Origin: Ruminococcus_C callidus
Lineage (GTDB): Bacteria; Bacillota; Clostridia; Oscillospirales; Ruminococcaceae
Length of the DNA: 64,000 nt
Assembly: GCF_049562855.1 (NCBI RefSeq)
Contig: NZ_CP186925.1
Span: 2,170,001-2,234,000, forward strand
Direction: 5' to 3'
Both the position numbers and the translations under genes were made by a program. The notes beneath the pieces were generated by a model. It was not told the DNA's origin. It saw only the letters and a list, made by a program, of their open reading frames with translations, and ran no database searches. Below, piece by piece: positions 50,988 through 58,981 of this stretch (positions within the stretch are counted from its first letter, which is position 1; each line of letters starts with the position of its first letter).

Positions 50988-51425
50988 CTACGCTTCGCTG
51001 TCCAGCTTTTCAATGGCTTCCCGCAGGGTACGCCAGCCCAGCACGGCACACTTTACCCGTGCCGGCATATGGGAAATATCCTGTAGTGCAGAAGCTTCTT
51101 CCAGCTCCTCCACTTCCGCATCAGTTGCCGTGCCCTTGATCATTTTCAGGAACAGGTCTGACAGATGCAGTGCCTCTGCCTTGGTCTTGCCGATGATCAT
51201 GCCGATCATAATATCCGCAGATGCCTGCGAAATGGCACAGCCGTCCCCGTTGAAAGATGCGTCCTGAATCACGCCGTCCTTCATGACCAGATTCAGCCAG
51301 ATGTCATCGCCGCAGTTGGGGTTGACACCCTCCAGCTGAATGGTCGGACATTCCAGATCATATTTGAATTCCGGACGGACGTTGTGTTCCGTCAGGATCT
51401 CGTTATAAAAATTATTCATTGCCAA
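50988..51425 (-). CDS. sufU: Fe-S cluster assembly / sulfur transfer protein SufU
   Basis: 145 residues. The three zinc-site cysteines are in NPNCGDDIWL (about 38), GDGCAISQAS (about 63) and ARVKCAVLGW (about 126), with the usual SufU insertion between the last two. It accepts sulfur from SufS. It overlaps sufS by 14 bases (start ATG 51425, or 51419). Confidence 0.95.
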   Translation of the reverse strand: MAMNNFYNEILTEHNVRPEFKYDLECPTIQLEGVNPNCGDDIWLNLVMKDGVIQDASFNGDGCAISQASADIMIGMIIGKTKAEALHLSDLFLKMIKGTATDAEVEELEEASALQDISHMPARVKCAVLGWRTLREAIEKLDSEA

Positions 51426-52641
51426 AGCCCATCCTTCTCCGAATATTGGAAACGCTCTCTAAGAACCGGTCGATCTCCTCTTTGGTGTTATAGAACATCA
51501 GGCTTGCACGGGCAGTGGAATGGATTCCCAGATGATCGTGCAGCGGCTGTGCACAGTGGTGACCGGCACGAATATCCATGCCGTCGCTGCTGAGCACTTC
51601 GCTGATGTCGTGCGGGTGCACCTGATCGACGGTAAAGGAAACGATACCGGTATGGTTGTCCTCCCGCTGTGACCCCAGCACATGTACATGGGGAATGGCA
51701 TTCATGCCGCGGAACAGATAGGCTGTCAGTTCCTGCTCCACAGCATGGAGAGTGTCCATACCGTAGGATTCCAGATAATCGATTGCCGCAGCCAGTCCCA
51801 CGGCTCCGCCGGCATTGACCGTGCCGGCTTCGAATTTGTGGGGCAGTTCCGCATAGACTGCATCGTAGCGGGAAACGGTTTCGATCATTTCCCCGCCGGT
51901 GAGGAACGGCGGCATTTTTTCCAGCAGTTCCTGCTTGCCGTACAGCACGCCGATCCCCATGGGAGCCAGCATCTTATGACCGGAAAATGCCACAAAATCC
52001 ACGTCCAGTTTCTGCACGTCAATGGGCATATGAGGGGCACTCTGTGCCGCGTCCATCAGGATTACTGCACCGCAGGCTCTGGCACGCTTCACCAGTTCCG
52101 GAATATCGTTGACACAGCCCAGCACGTTGGAAACCTGTGTCACTGCCACCAGCTTGGTGTGTTCCGAGAAAGCCTCGTCCATTTTTTCCTTGGGGATGGT
52201 GCCGTCCGGCTCGCATTCCAGAAAGACCAGCTTGGCACCGGTGGCACGGGAAACCATCTGCCACGGCAGAATATTGCTGTGGTGTTCCAGAATGGAAACC
52301 AGAATCTCGTCACCGGCTTTCAGGTTTGCCATGCCGTAGCTGTACGCCACCAGATTCATGCTCTCTGTAGCATTTCGGGTGAAGATGATCTCCTCAGGAC
52401 AGGCAGCATGTATAAACCGCTGCACGGTTTTTCTGGCGTTTTCATAGCGTTCCGTAGCTTCTACGCTCAAGGGGTACAGTCCGCGGAGCACATTGGCGTT
52501 ATACTTTTCATAGAATTCCTGCACCGCATCGATCACACACTTCGGCTTCTGGGAAGTCGCCGCGTTGTCAAAATAGACCCGATCGGTGTTCTGGAGCAGC
52601 ACAAAGTCCTGCCGCACGTTTTCCGGATTCCACGCTGTCAT
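51412..52641 (-). CDS. sufS: Cysteine desulfurase SufS
   Basis: PLP enzyme releasing sulfur from cysteine, 409 residues. The PLP lysine lies in AFSGHKMLAPMGIGVLYG (about 225), the catalytic Cys region near the C-terminus is RAGHHCAQPLHDHLG (about 360), and NAATSQKPKCVIDA is the typical N-terminus. ATG 52641 follows GAGGAGGTGA, one base after the sufD stop. Confidence 0.96.
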   Translation of the reverse strand: MTAWNPENVRQDFVLLQNTDRVYFDNAATSQKPKCVIDAVQEFYEKYNANVLRGLYPLSVEATERYENARKTVQRFIHAACPEEIIFTRNATESMNLVAYSYGMANLKAGDEILVSILEHHSNILPWQMVSRATGAKLVFLECEPDGTIPKEKMDEAFSEHTKLVAVTQVSNVLGCVNDIPELVKRARACGAVILMDAAQSAPHMPIDVQKLDVDFVAFSGHKMLAPMGIGVLYGKQELLEKMPPFLTGGEMIETVSRYDAVYAELPHKFEAGTVNAGGAVGLAAAIDYLESYGMDTLHAVEQELTAYLFRGMNAIPHVHVLGSQREDNHTGIVSFTVDQVHPHDISEVLSSDGMDIRAGHHCAQPLHDHLGIHSTARASLMFYNTKEEIDRFLESVSNIRRRMGFGNE

Positions 52642-52642
52642 G

Positions 52643-53683
52643 TCAGATCACCTCCTCGATTTTCCGGTGCATATACTCTGCTGCTTTCTCGTCAGCAGTT
52701 TCCTGACAAAGCTTTTCCAACCGAGCCTTTGCCACGATCTTTTCCGCTTCGCTCTTGCTGATGCCGCGGGCTTCAAAGTAGAACAGCATGCCCTGTTCCA
52801 GTTCGCCGATAGAAGCACCGTGGCTGCCCTTGACATCTTCTTCGGTGCAAAGGATCAGCGGAATGGTCTTATTGACAACGTCATCTCCCAGCAGGAGCAC
52901 GTTTTCTTCTTCCTTACCCTCCGAGCCGGCACAGCCACGCTTCAGGTCAATGGTGCCGCGGAATGCCTTTTCGGCTCCGTCGTACAAGGTGCCGTCTGCC
53001 TGAATGTCACTCTGGGTGTTCTTGCCGATATGGTTGGCAATCACGTTCATATCCAGCTTTTTGGACGGCTTTACCAGATAGCCGGATTTGCAGGTGAAAC
53101 TGCTGCCGTTTCCTGCCAGATCGGTACGGATACCGGAAATCACATTGCCCTGTGCCAGATACAGCCGGATCACCTCAAAAGAAGTCTTTTCGCCGGTGAC
53201 ACAGCCCACATCATTGATGCACTCTGCACTGGCATCGGCAAGGATCTGCACCAGCCGAACAGTTGCTCCGGCCTCTGCACGAATCACAGTCCGCAGTGCC
53301 GCATGGGAAGCGTCTGCTTTCCAGATCTGCACCAGTGTCAGTTCGCTGCCGGCTTCTGCCTGTACATGGACAAATGCCGCACAGTCGCCGCCGTCCTCGC
53401 TGCCGATTTCCATACGCAGGGTGTCGCTGCCGTTTTCCGGAACGGTCACGGTCATGCCCCACTGAAACAGGTTGTCCACATTCCTGCCCACGCCGGTTTC
53501 CACGGCACTGCAGTCGGTGCAGGGCTCCAGTGCGGAAACTGCTGCAACACCGTTTTCGGAAACGGTCTGCACGGTGCAGGGCTTCACCGGTGTATAGGGT
53601 TCTGTTTTGCAGGCATTGACATGCAGTCTGTGCCATGTCAGTGTCGGAAGTGCATTTACTCGAATTGTATTATTTTCCATCAT
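52643..53683 (-). CDS. sufD: Fe-S cluster assembly protein SufD
   Basis: 346 residues. Right-handed beta-helix core with the C-terminal signature SHGASIGELEQGMLFYFEAR and GISKSEAEKIVAKA. Partner of SufB and SufC in the scaffold. The N-terminal half is weakly conserved, as usual. The start is ATG 53683 after GAGGTGAGC; a TTG 15 bases upstream is less likely. Confidence 0.92.
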   Translation of the reverse strand: MMENNTIRVNALPTLTWHRLHVNACKTEPYTPVKPCTVQTVSENGVAAVSALEPCTDCSAVETGVGRNVDNLFQWGMTVTVPENGSDTLRMEIGSEDGGDCAAFVHVQAEAGSELTLVQIWKADASHAALRTVIRAEAGATVRLVQILADASAECINDVGCVTGEKTSFEVIRLYLAQGNVISGIRTDLAGNGSSFTCKSGYLVKPSKKLDMNVIANHIGKNTQSDIQADGTLYDGAEKAFRGTIDLKRGCAGSEGKEEENVLLLGDDVVNKTIPLILCTEEDVKGSHGASIGELEQGMLFYFEARGISKSEAEKIVAKARLEKLCQETADEKAAEYMHRKIEEVI

Positions 53684-53690
53684 GCTCACC

Positions 53691-55097
53691 TCACCCAATG
53701 CTGCCTTTCATTTCCAGACGAATCAGATTGTTCATTTCGATCGCATATTCCAGCGGCAGTTCCTTGGAAACGTTGTCTGCAAAGCCGCTGACGATGCATG
53801 CCCGGGCATCTTCTTCGCTCAGACCTCTGGACATCAGGTAGAAAATTGCTTCGTTGCTGATCTTGCCGATCTGTGCTTCGTGTCCCACGTCTGCCTTGCG
53901 GGTGCGGACATCGATTGCCGGAATGGTATCCGACTGGGACTGTGCGTCCAGCATCAGGGATTCGCAGGAAACCGAGGACTTCGAGCCCTCTGCGTCCTTA
54001 TTGACCACAACGGAACTGCGGAACGTGCTGATACCGCCGTCCTTGGAAATCGACTTGGTGTTGATATAGGAACTGGTGTCTGGAGCCGCATGAACGACCT
54101 TGGCACCGGTATCCAGATTCTGTCCCTTTCCGGCAAAAGTAATGCCGGTGAACTCCATTTTTGCCCCCTTGCCCTTGAGGATACTCATGGGGTACAGATA
54201 GGACACATGAGAACCGAACGAACCGGAAACCCATTCCACCTTGCCGCCCTCTTCGACCAGTGCACGCTTGGTATTCAGGTTGTACATGTTCTTCGACCAG
54301 TTTTCAATGGTGGAGTACCGCAGTGTGGCATTCTTGCCCACGAACAGTTCGACACAGCCGGCGTGGAGATTTGCCACATTGTATTTCGGGGCGGAGCAGC
54401 CCTCGATAAAGTGCAGGTATGCTCCCTCTTCCACGATGATCAGCGTATGTTCAAACTGTCCTGCTCCCGGTGCATTCAGACGGAAATAGGATTGCAGCGG
54501 AATCTCCACGGACACGCCCTTCGGCACGTACACAAAGGAACCGCCGGACCAGACTGCACCGTGCAGAGCCGCAAACTTATGGTCTGTCGGCGGCACCAGC
54601 TTCATGAAGTGCTTGCGGATCATGTCCGCATATTCGCCGTGCATGGCACTTTCCAGATCGGTATACACTACGCCCAGATCGGCAACTTCCTGCCGCACAT
54701 TGTGATACACCAGTTCGGAGTCATACTGTGCTCCCACACCGGCAAGGGACTTTCGCTCTGCCTGCGGAATGCCCAGACGTTCGAAGGTATTCTTGATGTC
54801 CTCCGGCACGTCGGACCACTTGGTTTTCATATTGGTATTGGGGCGGACATAGGTGACAATGTTGTCCATGTTCAGCCCGTCGATAGACGGACCCCAGTCC
54901 GGCACCTGCAATTCGTTGTAGATCTGGAGGGAGTGCAGACGGAACTGCTGCATCCAGACCGGATCGTTCTTTTCTTTGGAGATCTGTTCTACCAGTGCCG
55001 GTGTCAAGCCGGCATCAATCTTATAGGCATCGGTTTCTGTATCTTTAATATCGTAGACACTTCTGTCAATATCTGCGATCTGCTGTTTTTCTTTCAC
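53691..55097 (-). CDS. sufB: Fe-S cluster assembly scaffold SufB
   Basis: 468 residues, the usual length. Conserved segments include GVGAQYDSELVYHN, WSGGSFVYVPKGVSVEIPLQ, FIEGCSAPKY and HEAQIGKISNEAIFYLMSRG with the C-terminal ARACIVSGF. SufBCD builds 4Fe-4S clusters. The start is GTG 55097, about eight bases after AAAGGGTG. Between sufC and sufB lies a degenerate repeat. Confidence 0.96.
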   Translation of the reverse strand: MKEKQQIADIDRSVYDIKDTETDAYKIDAGLTPALVEQISKEKNDPVWMQQFRLHSLQIYNELQVPDWGPSIDGLNMDNIVTYVRPNTNMKTKWSDVPEDIKNTFERLGIPQAERKSLAGVGAQYDSELVYHNVRQEVADLGVVYTDLESAMHGEYADMIRKHFMKLVPPTDHKFAALHGAVWSGGSFVYVPKGVSVEIPLQSYFRLNAPGAGQFEHTLIIVEEGAYLHFIEGCSAPKYNVANLHAGCVELFVGKNATLRYSTIENWSKNMYNLNTKRALVEEGGKVEWVSGSFGSHVSYLYPMSILKGKGAKMEFTGITFAGKGQNLDTGAKVVHAAPDTSSYINTKSISKDGGISTFRSSVVVNKDAEGSKSSVSCESLMLDAQSQSDTIPAIDVRTRKADVGHEAQIGKISNEAIFYLMSRGLSEEDARACIVSGFADNVSKELPLEYAIEMNNLIRLEMKGSIG

Positions 55098-55130
55098 GCG
55101 TTTTCACCCTTTCGGTATTCCTGCAACACT

Positions 55131-55203
55131 TGAGAAACGCTGCATAAAGTTCGCCTGACGGCTCTGCACACAATCTGCGTACAGTCTTCTTTATCCAGTG
55201 TGA
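55131..55203 (+). repeat. Degenerate palindromic element inside the suf operon
   Basis: GAGAAACGCTGCATAAAG and CGCCTGACGGCTCTGCAC match the left arm of type B copies; the right end is worn down to TTTATCCAGTGTG. It ends at the sufC stop codon and fills the only large gap in the operon. Confidence 0.7.
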
Positions 55204-55956
55204 TTACTCTGCATTTTCATAAGCGGCAAAGCCGTTTTCGTTGACTTCTTCAATCAGGGAACTGTCGGAGGTCTTGACGATCTTACCGTTCACCATGATG
55301 TGCGTATAGTCTACCGGCAGTGCTTCCAGAATCTTGGTGCTGTGGGTAATGACCAACAGACTGCCCCTGGACTGCTTGCGGTATGCTTCGATGCCCTTGG
55401 AAACGGTGCGGACAGCATCAACGTCCAGACCGGAGTCGGTTTCGTCCAGAATGACAAATTCCGGATTCAGCATCAGCATCTGGAGGATCTCAGTCTTTTT
55501 CTTTTCGCCGCCGGAGAAGCCCACGTTCAGGTCACGCTCTGCATAGGACGGATCCATCTGGAGCAGTGCCATTTTTTCTTCCAGTTCCTTTTTGAAGCTG
55601 AACAGACGGACACGCTTGCCGGTCTTGGCTTCCAGTGCACTGCGGATAAACGCACTGACGGTGATGCCCGGAATCTCAATGGGGTTCTGGAACGACAGGA
55701 AAATGCCGTTCTTGGCACGTTCGTTATCCGGCATTTCGTTGATATTCTGTCCCTTATAGATGATGTCGCCGCCGGTAACGGTGTAAGCAGGATTGCCCAT
55801 GAGTGCAGCACCCAGTGTGGACTTACCGGTGCCGTTCGGTCCCATCAGGACGTGTACTTCATTCTCGTGAATGTCCAGATCGATGCCGTGAAGAATTTCT
55901 TTTTCTCCGGCACATACTTTCAAATTCTGAATACGCAGCAGATCATTATGACTCAT
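55204..55956 (-). CDS. sufC: Fe-S cluster assembly ATPase SufC
   Basis: ABC-type ATPase of 250 residues. Walker A GPNGTGKST (about 38-46), signature GFSGGEKKKTEIL, Walker B FVILDETDSGLD and the switch His in VITHS are intact. ATG 55956 overlaps the regulator's stop in ATGA. Confidence 0.96.
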   Translation of the reverse strand: MSHNDLLRIQNLKVCAGEKEILHGIDLDIHENEVHVLMGPNGTGKSTLGAALMGNPAYTVTGGDIIYKGQNINEMPDNERAKNGIFLSFQNPIEIPGITVSAFIRSALEAKTGKRVRLFSFKKELEEKMALLQMDPSYAERDLNVGFSGGEKKKTEILQMLMLNPEFVILDETDSGLDVDAVRTVSKGIEAYRKQSRGSLLVITHSTKILEALPVDYTHIMVNGKIVKTSDSSLIEEVNENGFAAYENAE

Positions 55957-56381
55957 GTTACATCTTCTCCTTCATCTTTATAATTTACCGCATCGGCAAG
56001 GGTAATGGAATTCAAATAGTTATTGATCAGTGCAGAAAGCCCTTTCCAGATCGGCAGTGTGGAACAGGAATCCGCAGTTTCACAGATCGGCGTTCCGTTT
56101 TCAATGCACTTTACCGGTTCGATGGATTCTTCCACCGCCCGCAGAATTTCTCCCACGCTGTATTGCTCCGGCGGACGGGACAGGCGATAGCCGCCGCCCT
56201 TTCCGCTTGCCGCTTCCACAAACTTTTTCTTGGAGAGCATCGAGGTGATGTTTTCCAGATATTTGAGAGAGATATTTTGCTGGGCAGAGATGACTTTCAG
56301 CGGTGTATACGCTTGGTCGTCCACCTGTGCCAGACACATCATCAGCTTCAGGGCATTTCGCCCTTTTGTGGACACAATCAT
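55953..56381 (-). CDS. Rrf2-family regulator (IscR/SufR-like) of the suf operon
   Basis: 142 residues. The winged HTH (about 1-80, SLKYLENITSMLSKKKFVEA, GGYRLSRPP) is followed by three cysteines spaced C-x7-C-x5-C (KCIENGTPICETADSC), suitable for an Fe-S cluster, though wider in the first gap than in IscR. It is the first gene of the operon and presumably represses it when clusters are ample; a TACTA-ggt-TAGTA site lies in its promoter. ATG 56381 is chosen, after AAAGGAAAG; a GTG at 56390 is possible. Confidence 0.92.
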   Translation of the reverse strand: MIVSTKGRNALKLMMCLAQVDDQAYTPLKVISAQQNISLKYLENITSMLSKKKFVEAASGKGGGYRLSRPPEQYSVGEILRAVEESIEPVKCIENGTPICETADSCSTLPIWKGLSALINNYLNSITLADAVNYKDEGEDVT

Positions 56382-56413
56382 AGTTACCACTTTCCTTTGC
56401 TCTGTTTGATTTC

Positions 56414-56442
56414 ATTATACACCTACTAACCTAGTATGTCAA
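56414..56442 (-). promoter_or_regulatory. suf operon promoter with Rrf2-type operator
   Basis: TTGACA, 17 bases, TATAAT on the minus strand. The spacer contains the perfect inverted repeat TACTA-3-TAGTA (56424-56436), well placed for repression by the Rrf2 protein encoded just downstream. Confidence 0.85.
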
Positions 56443-56508
56443 TGGGACAGGCGGCAGGTTTACAAAAACTTCATGGAGAATTTTCATGATGCTATGCGGA
56501 AAATTCTT

Positions 56509-56607
56509 GGGCAATACCACACAAAGCTTGTACATAAGATACATCGTCAGATTTTTCGGCAGATGGCGTACAAAGTCGCCAGACGCTCTTTGTGCGGTAT
56601 TGCCTTA
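56509..56607 (-). repeat. Palindromic element, copy 11 (type A)
   Basis: Ends GGGCAATACCACACAAAG and CTTTGTGCGGTATTGCCTTA; TA flank on the right only. Minus orientation. Upstream of the suf promoter. Confidence 0.88.
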
Positions 56608-56643
56608 ACGATTTCTTGCCTTAGCTTTGGCAGGTTTTATGCC

Positions 56644-56695
56644 ATTTATACCATAACTGCACCGAATGCAGCGGCAACGGCATATGTCCGGCAGT
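56644..56695 (+). pseudogene. Relic of the cotJ operon (leader piece fused to a cotJB piece)
   Basis: Bases 56644-56674 match 57538-57568 (cotJA leader) at 30 of 31 positions, and 56671-56695 match 58033-58057 (inside cotJB, encoding AATAYVRQ) exactly. The two source pieces are about 465 bases apart in the intact operon. This is best explained as a duplicated and internally deleted copy. Confidence 0.7.
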
Positions 56696-56717
56696 TTATG
56701 CCCGTGGTCGGGGCATG

Positions 56718-56746
56718 AAAAAAGCACCTCGGGTGAGATGCTTTTT
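56718..56746. terminator. Bidirectional hairpin downstream of the AT-rich fragment
   Basis: AAAAAGCA / TGCTTTTT with a 12-base loop; T runs on both strands. It can end transcription from the ORF at 56815-57297. Confidence 0.8.
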
Positions 56747-56814
56747 GTGATATTCGGTTTTACTTCTCAAAATGTGCGGTATTTTGAGAAGCTTTTTAGT
56801 TCATGTGCAAACGG

Positions 56815-57297
56815 TCAGTCTGTTTCAACTCTGCTTTTTTTCTTTTCTTCGTCTACTTGCTTTTTAAATTTTTGAAAAATCTTCTTCTGTTCCTCTGTTA
56901 CTTCACCGACCAGATAAACAGACCCGTTGTGAATTCTGATATTCCTCATAATTTCTTTTGGTGGAAAAAGCATTGACATTTTACAGCCCCATTTCTTTGA
57001 TAATAATCGTTTTACTTCATTCACTAAAACATTATTATTCGTACTTGAAAATGCTTCGGCAATAAATTCGGCAGGGTTGTCACAAGCATACCCACCTAAA
57101 TAATTTTGGATTACAGTATCATTTTCATCTAATCCACAATTCAACAATGCAGTGTGCATAATTTGTTTTGCTAATTCAAATTCATCTTCGGTAGCCTTTT
57201 CAAACGTCTTTGCTGCCATTGGTCGTTCTGCTTCTATTATACCACTATCCGCCCCAGAAGTCAACAATTTCCAGCCGATTTCCCAGGGCAACAGCAT
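56815..57297 (-). pseudogene. AT-rich ORF fragment abutting a repeat (possible phage or toxin domain remnant)
   Basis: Open for 160 codons from ATG 57297, but no ribosome site precedes that ATG, and a stop lies directly before it, at the edge of the repeat half-copy at 57299. Composition is AT-rich and Lys/Glu/Asn-rich, unlike its neighbours. The motif DNPAEFIAEAFSS (about 71-83) resembles the third-ligand helix of zincin-type domains found in phage head and toxin proteins, but no HExxH is present, so only the C-terminal part would remain. An internal ATG at 57219 (MAAKTFEK) also lacks a good ribosome site. The assignment is weak. Confidence 0.5.
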
Positions 57298-57298
57298 T

Positions 57299-57356
57299 TA
57301 GGAAACACTGCATAAAGCCCGCCTGACGGCTTTGCACACAATCTGCGTGCAGGTTT
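57299..57356 (+). repeat. Palindromic element, half copy (type B left arm)
   Basis: AGGAAACACTGCATAAAG and CGCCTGACGGCTTTGCACAC, then the match ends at 57356, one base before a full type A copy. It marks the 5' edge of the truncated ORF on its left. Confidence 0.85.
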
Positions 57357-57357
57357 A

Positions 57358-57535
57358 TAAGGCAATACCGCACAAAGAGCGTCTGGCGACTTTGCACGCC
57401 ATCTGCTTGCAAATTTCCCGTCATATTTCACAAAAATGCTCGTGAATACATCAAGTATTCACTCCGCTTTTTGTTTCATCTGACGAAAAATTTGACGACG
57501 CATCTGTCGCACAATCTTTGTGCGGTATTGCCATA
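57358..57535 (+). repeat. Palindromic element, copy 12 (full length, type A, 178 bases)
   Basis: Ends TAAGGCAATACCGCACAAAG and CTTTGTGCGGTATTGCCATA, TA on both sides. The core has an inner palindrome (GAATACATCAAGTATTC) and the segment from which copy 3 (19525) was derived. It can be taken as the reference form. Plus orientation, directly before the cotJ leader. Confidence 0.93.
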
Positions 57536-57626
57536 ACATTTATACCATAACTGCACCGAATGCGGCGGATCTGCATACACTGGAATGCACCGGATTCTCG
57601 AAAGCGGTGCAGAAAGGAGTTTTGTA

Positions 57627-57899
57627 ATGCAAAGTTCTATGGATCACATGCCGCAGATGGCAGGCATGCAGCGGAACTTCCTGAGGGAATTCCAGTCGGC
57701 TGATGCCCCGATGTACGGCATGCAGGAAGCAGAGCCATTCCAACCCACCACGCCGTTTCCGGAGCAGACACCACCGGGCATGGCATATGTCCCCTATCAG
57801 CAGTGGGAGGAGCCCTATGATGCAGACACTGCCTTCCCTGTCGGAACCATTTTTCCGGCACTGGACTATCCCTATCGGGGAGGTGGTTCCTGTGCATGA
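57627..57899 (+). CDS. cotJA: Spore coat-associated protein CotJA
   Basis: 90 residues. The C-terminal half has the family block GMAYVPYQQWEEPYD and GTIFPALDYPY; the N-terminal half is Met/Gln/Pro-rich. In Bacillus CotJA is needed for assembly of CotJC into the coat. The start is ATG 57627 after AAAGGAG. Its last codons overlap the cotJB start. Confidence 0.9.
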   Translation: MQSSMDHMPQMAGMQRNFLREFQSADAPMYGMQEAEPFQPTTPFPEQTPPGMAYVPYQQWEEPYDADTAFPVGTIFPALDYPYRGGGSCA

Positions 57900-58146
57900 G
57901 AAACAGAAGCTGCTCTCCATGATTCGGAAATATGATTTCGTCCTGTACGAATTACAGCTGTATCTGGACACCCACCCCCGCTGTCCAGAGGCTCTGCGAA
58001 TGTGGAAAAACTATCAGGCAATGCGGCAGAAAGCGGCAACGGCATATGTCCGGCAGTACGGTCCGCTGCAGCCTTTGCAGACCAGCGGTGACAGCCCCTG
58101 GGCATGGAATCAAGGCCCGTGGCCGTGGGAAAAGGAGGCGAACTGA
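57892..58146 (+). CDS. cotJB: Spore coat protein CotJB
   Basis: 84 residues. LLSMIRKYDFVLYELQLYLD and CPEALRMWKNYQ are the family core. The start is GTG 57892, eight bases after GGGGAGG and overlapping the end of cotJA by eight bases; no ATG start is available nearby. The end is Trp/Pro-rich (WAWNQGPWPW). Confidence 0.9.
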   Translation: MHEKQKLLSMIRKYDFVLYELQLYLDTHPRCPEALRMWKNYQAMRQKAATAYVRQYGPLQPLQTSGDSPWAWNQGPWPWEKEAN

Positions 58147-58147
58147 G

Positions 58148-58780
58148 ATGTGGACCTATGAAAAAAAGCTGCAATACCCCGTTCGGATCAAAACACCCAA
58201 CGCCAGAACGGCGAAGTATATTATTTCACAGCTTGGCGGCCCAGACGGAGAGTTGGCTGCTTCGCTACGGTATATGCACCAGCGATACACGGCAAAACCT
58301 GACAAAGTAAAAGGAGTTTTGACAGATATTGCCACAGAAGAACTAGCCCATGTCGAGATGATTTCCGCGATCCTGTACCAGCTGACTGACGGGCTGACAC
58401 CGGAACAGATCAAGGAAGCCGGATTCGACGCGTACTTCGTAGACCACACCCTCGGACTGTACCCCCAGAGTGCCGCCGGCGTACCATTCACGGCTGCCTA
58501 TTTCCAGTCCAAGGGGGATCCGATCACCGACCTGACCGAGGATATGGCGGCAGAGCAAAAGGCACGGAGCACCTACGACAACATTCTCCGGCTGTGCGAT
58601 GACCCCGATGTCCGCGACCCGATCAAGTTCCTGCGGCAGCGGGAAATCGTGCACTTCCAGCGTTTCGGCGAAGCCCTGCGGCAAGTGCAGGACGACCTGA
58701 ATTCCAAGAATTTCTACTGCTGCAACCCGTCTTTCGACAGCAGCTGCGGCAAAACCGCCTGCCGGAGAAAAATGCGGTAA
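58148..58780 (+). CDS. cotJC: Manganese catalase-like spore coat protein CotJC
   Basis: 210 residues, ferritin-like helical bundle. Dimetal ligands are visible in GELAASLRYMHQRY, TEELAHVEMI and the later EDMAAEQKARSTYDN and REIVHFQRF blocks, so the site appears complete. The short C-terminus is Cys-rich (FYCCNPSFDSSCGKTAC). ATG 58148 follows AAAGGAGG, one base after the cotJB stop. Confidence 0.93.
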   Translation: MWTYEKKLQYPVRIKTPNARTAKYIISQLGGPDGELAASLRYMHQRYTAKPDKVKGVLTDIATEELAHVEMISAILYQLTDGLTPEQIKEAGFDAYFVDHTLGLYPQSAAGVPFTAAYFQSKGDPITDLTEDMAAEQKARSTYDNILRLCDDPDVRDPIKFLRQREIVHFQRFGEALRQVQDDLNSKNFYCCNPSFDSSCGKTACRRKMR

Positions 58781-58791
58781 CACACTTCCCA

Positions 58792-58831
58792 TAAGGCAAT
58801 GCCGCACAAAGATTGTGCGGTATTGCCATAA
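58792..58831. repeat. Palindromic element, copy 13 (minimal hairpin)
   Basis: ATAAGGCAATGCCGCACAAAG directly joined to ATTGTGCGGTATTGCCATA; TA on both sides. After cotJC, probably serving as a 3' hairpin. Confidence 0.88.
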
Positions 58832-58900
58832 CTTTCAGATGCTGCTCTGTTTCCGGAGCAGCATTTTTTCTGTTTCCCTGAAAAGTTCACATACCACTCC

Positions 58901-58928
58901 TTGACTTTTCCCATATTTATGGTATACT
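58901..58928 (+). promoter_or_regulatory. Promoter for the HAD phosphatase gene
   Basis: TTGACT, 16 bases, TATACT, with a leader of about 50 bases. Confidence 0.75.
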
Positions 58929-58981
58929 AGCATACGGACAGTGTGATTTTCGCCTGTCCATAGAAGAAGGGAGAAGTGGGT

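Noticed and set aside
53607..55133. 508-codon plus-strand frame opposite sufB
   Set aside because: Antisense shadow of sufB with no start signal or domain; sufB is complete on the other strand.
57538..57626. Sigma-E type sporulation promoter before cotJA
   Set aside because: CATACACT at 57574-57581 resembles a -10 box, but no matching -35 is found at the needed distance, so I do not list it.
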